Source: Metabacillus kandeliae (GTDB taxonomy: Bacteria; Bacillota; Bacilli; Bacillales; Bacillaceae). From it: a stretch of DNA of 64,000 bases. The notes beneath the pieces were generated by a model that worked only from the letters and a program-made list of their open reading frames with translations, had not been told where the DNA came from and searched no databases. Positions 61,725 to 64,000 of this stretch are shown here, one piece after another; the first letter of the stretch is position 1, and each line of letters begins with the position of its first letter. A program made the position numbers and the translations under genes. The DNA is taken from assembly GCF_021166585.1 (NCBI RefSeq), contig NZ_JAJOZE010000001.1, forward strand, positions 638,062 to 702,061, given 5' to 3'.

Positions 61725-61967
61725 ATGAATGACCGTTTTGAAAGCTTGAAAAATACAGCCTTAAACAGAACGTGGGTATCGTTTTTAAGCAGCAATCACC
61801 CTTACAGCCTTCTGCACTGGTCTATAGGAGGCCTTCATGACCAAAAGAAAGATGTATGGCTCCTGCAGGATGAAATGAGCTTTGAAGCTCAGGAGTTTGC
61901 CACAATTGACGAGGCCGTCCTTTGGATAAAAGAGAATATGCCTGAAATAACAGACGTACTGAGCTGA
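61725..61967 (+). CDS. yqkC: DUF2552 family protein YqkC
   Basis: An 80-residue soluble protein with no membrane segment. The segment [20 protein letters not shown] and the later [17 protein letters not shown] match the small DUF2552 family, known only from Bacillus relatives; no function is known to me. GAGGTGCGGAG precedes the ATG. A terminator overlaps the stop. Confidence 0.85.
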   Translation: MNDRFESLKNTALNRTWVSFLSSNHPYSLLHWSIGGLHDQKKDVWLLQDEMSFEAQEFATIDEAVLWIKENMPEITDVLS

Positions 61968-62016
61968 AAAAAGCCGATCTCTTCGCTTCACGGGCGAATG
62001 GGCCGGCTTTTTTGCC
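61966..62016 (+). terminator. Terminator of yqkB-yqkC
   Basis: AAAAAAGCCGA and CCGGCTTTTTT pair around a loop that itself can fold (TTCGC / GCGAA). Confidence 0.82.
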
Positions 62017-62053
62017 GGCTAAAAGCAGACTTTTTGCGCTTTATCAGGAAAAA

Positions 62054-62094
62054 ACAGCTCCTTCTATCCGTGGAGCTTATTTAAAATAAGCTGT
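62054..62094. other. Two overlapping hairpins near the yqkD 3' region
   Basis: AGCTCC / GGAGCT (62056-62077) and the palindrome AGCTTATTT / AAAATAAGCT (62074-62092) share the bases AGCT, so only one can form at a time. No gene lies here. Confidence 0.5.
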
Positions 62095-62100
62095 AGAACA

Positions 62101-62134
62101 GTAAAAAACCCGGTTTCCAAAAAGGAAACCGGGT
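62101..62134 (-). terminator. Minus-strand terminator beyond yqkD
   Basis: An 11-bp perfect stem ACCCGGTTTCC / GGAAACCGGGT, followed on the minus strand by six T. It lies 226 bases past the yqkD stop, behind the 138-bp element. Confidence 0.85.
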
Positions 62135-62181
62135 CTCAATAGAAAAATTAGTCAGCCGCATTTGCCGTAATCAAATATAAG

Positions 62182-62319
62182 AAAGTTTTAAACCACCACT
62201 TCTCAAAGTGGGTGTTCGCAGAAACGGCAGATGTATGTCCTCCTTGTCTTGTAGACAGAGGCTTGTCATCCTCGCTTCAATCTAAAACTCCCTATTACAG
62301 CTTAAAGGTTAAAACTTTA
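62182..62319 (-). other. 138-bp structured element with inverted ends, possible IS200/IS605 (omega RNA) relic
   Basis: The ends are AAAGTTTTAAACC (62182-62194) and GGTTAAAACTTT (62308-62319), inverted copies with one base missing. Inside, read on the minus strand, are a bulged hairpin (CCTCTGTCT / AGACAAGGAGG) and the stem CCACTT / AAGTGG near the 3' end. The string ACCCACTTTGAGAAGTGGTGG recalls the right end of IS200/IS605-type elements, but no transposase or TnpB remains. The identity rests on memory of similar sequences. Confidence 0.45.
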
Positions 62320-62359
62320 TTATCCATACGTACAATGCAGCCAGTGATAATATATTACC

Positions 62360-63292
62360 TCATCTGGTTTCGGAATGCAACTTATTTTCCTCCTGAATTT
62401 CTGAAAGAAATTCATCGAGAATCCGCTGATATTCTTCGCGGTTTTCAGCGTAGCTCATCGCATGGGAGCCTTTTTCCGCAATGAAAATTTTCTTGGCGCC
62501 AAGCTTTTTTTCGTAAAGCAGCCTTGAGGATTCAGAAGGAATATAGTCATCATTTTCACTGTGAATAAAAAGGACAGGATGCTGAATCCGGTCAACAACC
62601 TGAATCGGAGATACATCTTTAATCAAATATTTATCGCGAAGCTTTAAAAAGACATTGGCAATCGGCATAACAAGCGCGCCTGGCAGCCTGAATTCCACCT
62701 TCAGCCTGTAGGCAAGCTGCCTGCCGAAATCTTCAAAAGGACAGTCAGCTATGTAAAAATCAGCTCCATCTTCAATCATGCCTGCATACAGAAGCGTTGT
62801 GACTGCACCCATCGATTCCCCGTGAATGCCGAGTGTCAAATCCTCTCCATACTCTTTTTTCAGCCAGTGTACAACCGACTGCAAATCGAACTTTTCATAA
62901 TGGCCGAAGCTTGTTGTTTTTCCTCCGGATTCTCCGTGGCGACGATGGTCATAAATGAGAACATTCCATCCTCTTTTTAAAAAAAGATTCATGTACTTGA
63001 TGGAATTATACCTGCTGACCGTTACACCATGGCAGAGAATGATAAATTGCTTGTTTTGATAAGGAGCGATCAGGCTTCCTTTAATGTCATAGCCAAACGA
63101 AGAAGGTACAGAAACAGGGATTTTCTCAAGCTTGGTAAATTCCTCGTGATTGTAGTGGCCGCCTGCTGTTTCTGTTTCAAGTATTTCCTCATCGGTTTTT
63201 CGTTTAATAAACATCATTTTGCTGGTGAAGAAAAAGCCAACGATTGTTACGTATGAAAGGAAGATCCCTAAAGCAATAAGCAGTTTTTTCAT
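62360..63292 (-). CDS. yqkD: Alpha/beta hydrolase YqkD
   Basis: A 310-residue membrane-anchored hydrolase. One N-terminal membrane helix (LLIALGIFLSYVTIVGFFF) is followed by an alpha/beta hydrolase domain. The nucleophile serine is in GIHGESMGAVT; the oxyanion part is ILCHGVTVSR; the aspartate and histidine are in HSENDDYIPSE and GSHAMSY. It resembles the BAAT/serine aminopeptidase-like group. The substrate is unknown. The transcript must run through the 138-bp element to reach the terminator at 62101-62134. Confidence 0.92.
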   Translation of the reverse strand: MKKLLIALGIFLSYVTIVGFFFTSKMMFIKRKTDEEILETETAGGHYNHEEFTKLEKIPVSVPSSFGYDIKGSLIAPYQNKQFIILCHGVTVSRYNSIKYMNLFLKRGWNVLIYDHRRHGESGGKTTSFGHYEKFDLQSVVHWLKKEYGEDLTLGIHGESMGAVTTLLYAGMIEDGADFYIADCPFEDFGRQLAYRLKVEFRLPGALVMPIANVFLKLRDKYLIKDVSPIQVVDRIQHPVLFIHSENDDYIPSESSRLLYEKKLGAKKIFIAEKGSHAMSYAENREEYQRILDEFLSEIQEENKLHSETR

Positions 63293-63371
63293 TTGCGGCT
63301 CCTTCCTGCCTTTTTACCGGTATTTTATCATGCTTGCAGGAAAGAAGCAGGCATTTTGATCTGCGGATTCT

Positions 63372-64000
63372 TCAGCTGTTTACCGCATTTTCCCGTAGCT
63401 GAAACTGTCTGCTTGAAATGCTTCTATTAAGAGAGGGCTGAATCAAGAGAAGAGCATCAAGCAGCGGATCAAGCTGAATGCCTGTTTCAATGCCCATTTG
63501 CTCAAGCATGAAGACTGCATCCTCTGTTGCAATATTCCCTGAGGCACCTGGAGCAAACGGACAGCCTCCAAGACCGCCCGCTGAGCTGTCAAAACGGTCA
63601 ATGCCCGCTTGAAGCGCAGCCAGAACATTCGCCAGGCCCATTCCTCTTGTATCATGAAAATGAGCGGTAAGAAGCACATCGCTGAATTCTTCCCTGAGCC
63701 TGCTGAAAAGTGAATAAACCTCATGCGGAGACGCCATTCCAATCGTGTCGGCAACACTTAAATCATCTGCACCCGCACGGACAAATTCACGGCAGATGGC
63801 AGCCGTATCTTTTTCTTCTATTTTGCCCTCATAGGGACAGTAAAATGAGGTCGAAATGCAGGCCCTGATAAAAAGACCCCTGTCCTTTGCCTTTTCCACA
63901 AGCGGAAGAATTCTTGAAAGGCTTTCTTCTGTAGCGGCATTAATATTTTTTTGATTAAATGTACTGCTGACGCCAACGAAAAAAGCGATGCTTGAACAGC
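63372..64000 (-). CDS. mvaB: Hydroxymethylglutaryl-CoA lyase (5' part outside window)
   Basis: Splits HMG-CoA to acetyl-CoA and acetoacetate, the last step of leucine degradation. The frame is open through base 64000; the visible part reads AFFVGVSSTFNQKNINAATE, then AHFHDTRGMGLAN (metal-binding histidines) and AGGLGGCPFAPGASGNIATE, the family signature with the active-site cysteine. The GTG at 63899 is internal. In B. subtilis the homologue is yngG in a different place, so the gene may begin a leucine/fatty acid degradation cluster outside the window. It stops at 63372, 80 bases before yqkD begins on the same strand. Confidence 0.93.
   Translation of the reverse strand, partial: CSSIAFFVGVSSTFNQKNINAATEESLSRILPLVEKAKDRGLFIRACISTSFYCPYEGKIEEKDTAAICREFVRAGADDLSVADTIGMASPHEVYSLFSRLREEFSDVLLTAHFHDTRGMGLANVLAALQAGIDRFDSSAGGLGGCPFAPGASGNIATEDAVFMLEQMGIETGIQLDPLLDALLLIQPSLNRSISSRQFQLRENAVNS

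Overview
This window is chromosomal DNA of an endospore-forming Bacillaceae species. The order recN - spoIVB - spo0A ... bkd operon ... brxB - artPQR - yqjA ... yqjC-D-E - polY - gnd ... zwf - rnz - namA - yqjN - proI - yqjP - yqjQ - yqzH/yqjW - yqjX ... yqkB-C-D follows the Bacillus subtilis spo0A-to-yqk region as I remember it. Moderate GC content, strong AGGAGG ribosome binding sites, frequent TTG/GTG starts, and Bacillus-type control sites (SigL, SigH, T-box, LexA, cre) agree. Differences from B. subtilis are a methylmalonyl-CoA mutase operon, a C1q-like protein, a glycosyltransferase, an ECF sigma/anti-sigma pair, an ABC exporter and several families of intergenic repeats. I cannot name the species.

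Layout. 0-5 kb: 3' part of recN, spoIVB, a block of alternating hairpin repeats, and spo0A behind a SigH/0A-box control region. 5-11 kb: a 21-bp degenerate array, a MerR regulator, a formate/nitrite-type channel, a large secreted nucleotidase with PhoP-like boxes, a glycerophosphodiesterase and yqzF. 11-21 kb: bkdR and the SigL-dependent ptb-bcd-buk-lpdV-bkdAA-bkdAB-bkdB operon for branched-chain amino acid degradation. 21-29 kb: a C1q-like protein with a mother-cell-type promoter, a lipid kinase, mutA-mutB-meaB behind a cre site, and brxB. 29-38 kb: arginine-type ABC importer artPQR, yqjA, an L,D-transpeptidase, a glycosyltransferase, the tiny gene prli42, and methylmalonyl-CoA epimerase, acyl-CoA carboxylase and a peptidase. 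38-50 kb: a Y-family polymerase, gnd, a sugar transporter, an acetyltransferase, the ECF pair, a cyclase and zwf, the ABC exporter and a PAP2 phosphatase. 50-64 kb: rnz, a second 21-bp array, namA, yqjN, proI with a proline T-box, yqjP, yqjQ, a frameshifted yqzH, the SOS polymerase yqjW, more hairpin repeats, an HPr-like protein, yqkB-C, a 138-bp element with inverted ends, yqkD, and the 3' part of an HMG-CoA lyase gene.

How the genes work together. The bkd operon turns branched-chain 2-oxo acids into acyl-CoAs. Valine and isoleucine carbon leaves as propionyl-CoA, and yqjD (carboxylase), mce (epimerase) and mutAB/meaB (mutase and its chaperone) can carry it to succinyl-CoA. The HMG-CoA lyase at the right edge would finish leucine breakdown. 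zwf and gnd supply the oxidative pentose phosphate steps. Two Y-family polymerases lie 20 kb apart, and only the second has LexA boxes.

The least explained parts are non-coding: two kinds of ~125-bp hairpin repeats whose paired arms covary between copies, two arrays of ~21-bp units with a constant core and variable remainder, a 138-bp structured element at 62.2 kb, and paired dyad repeats around the ABC-exporter promoter. All names come from sequence reading and memory; no database search was run.
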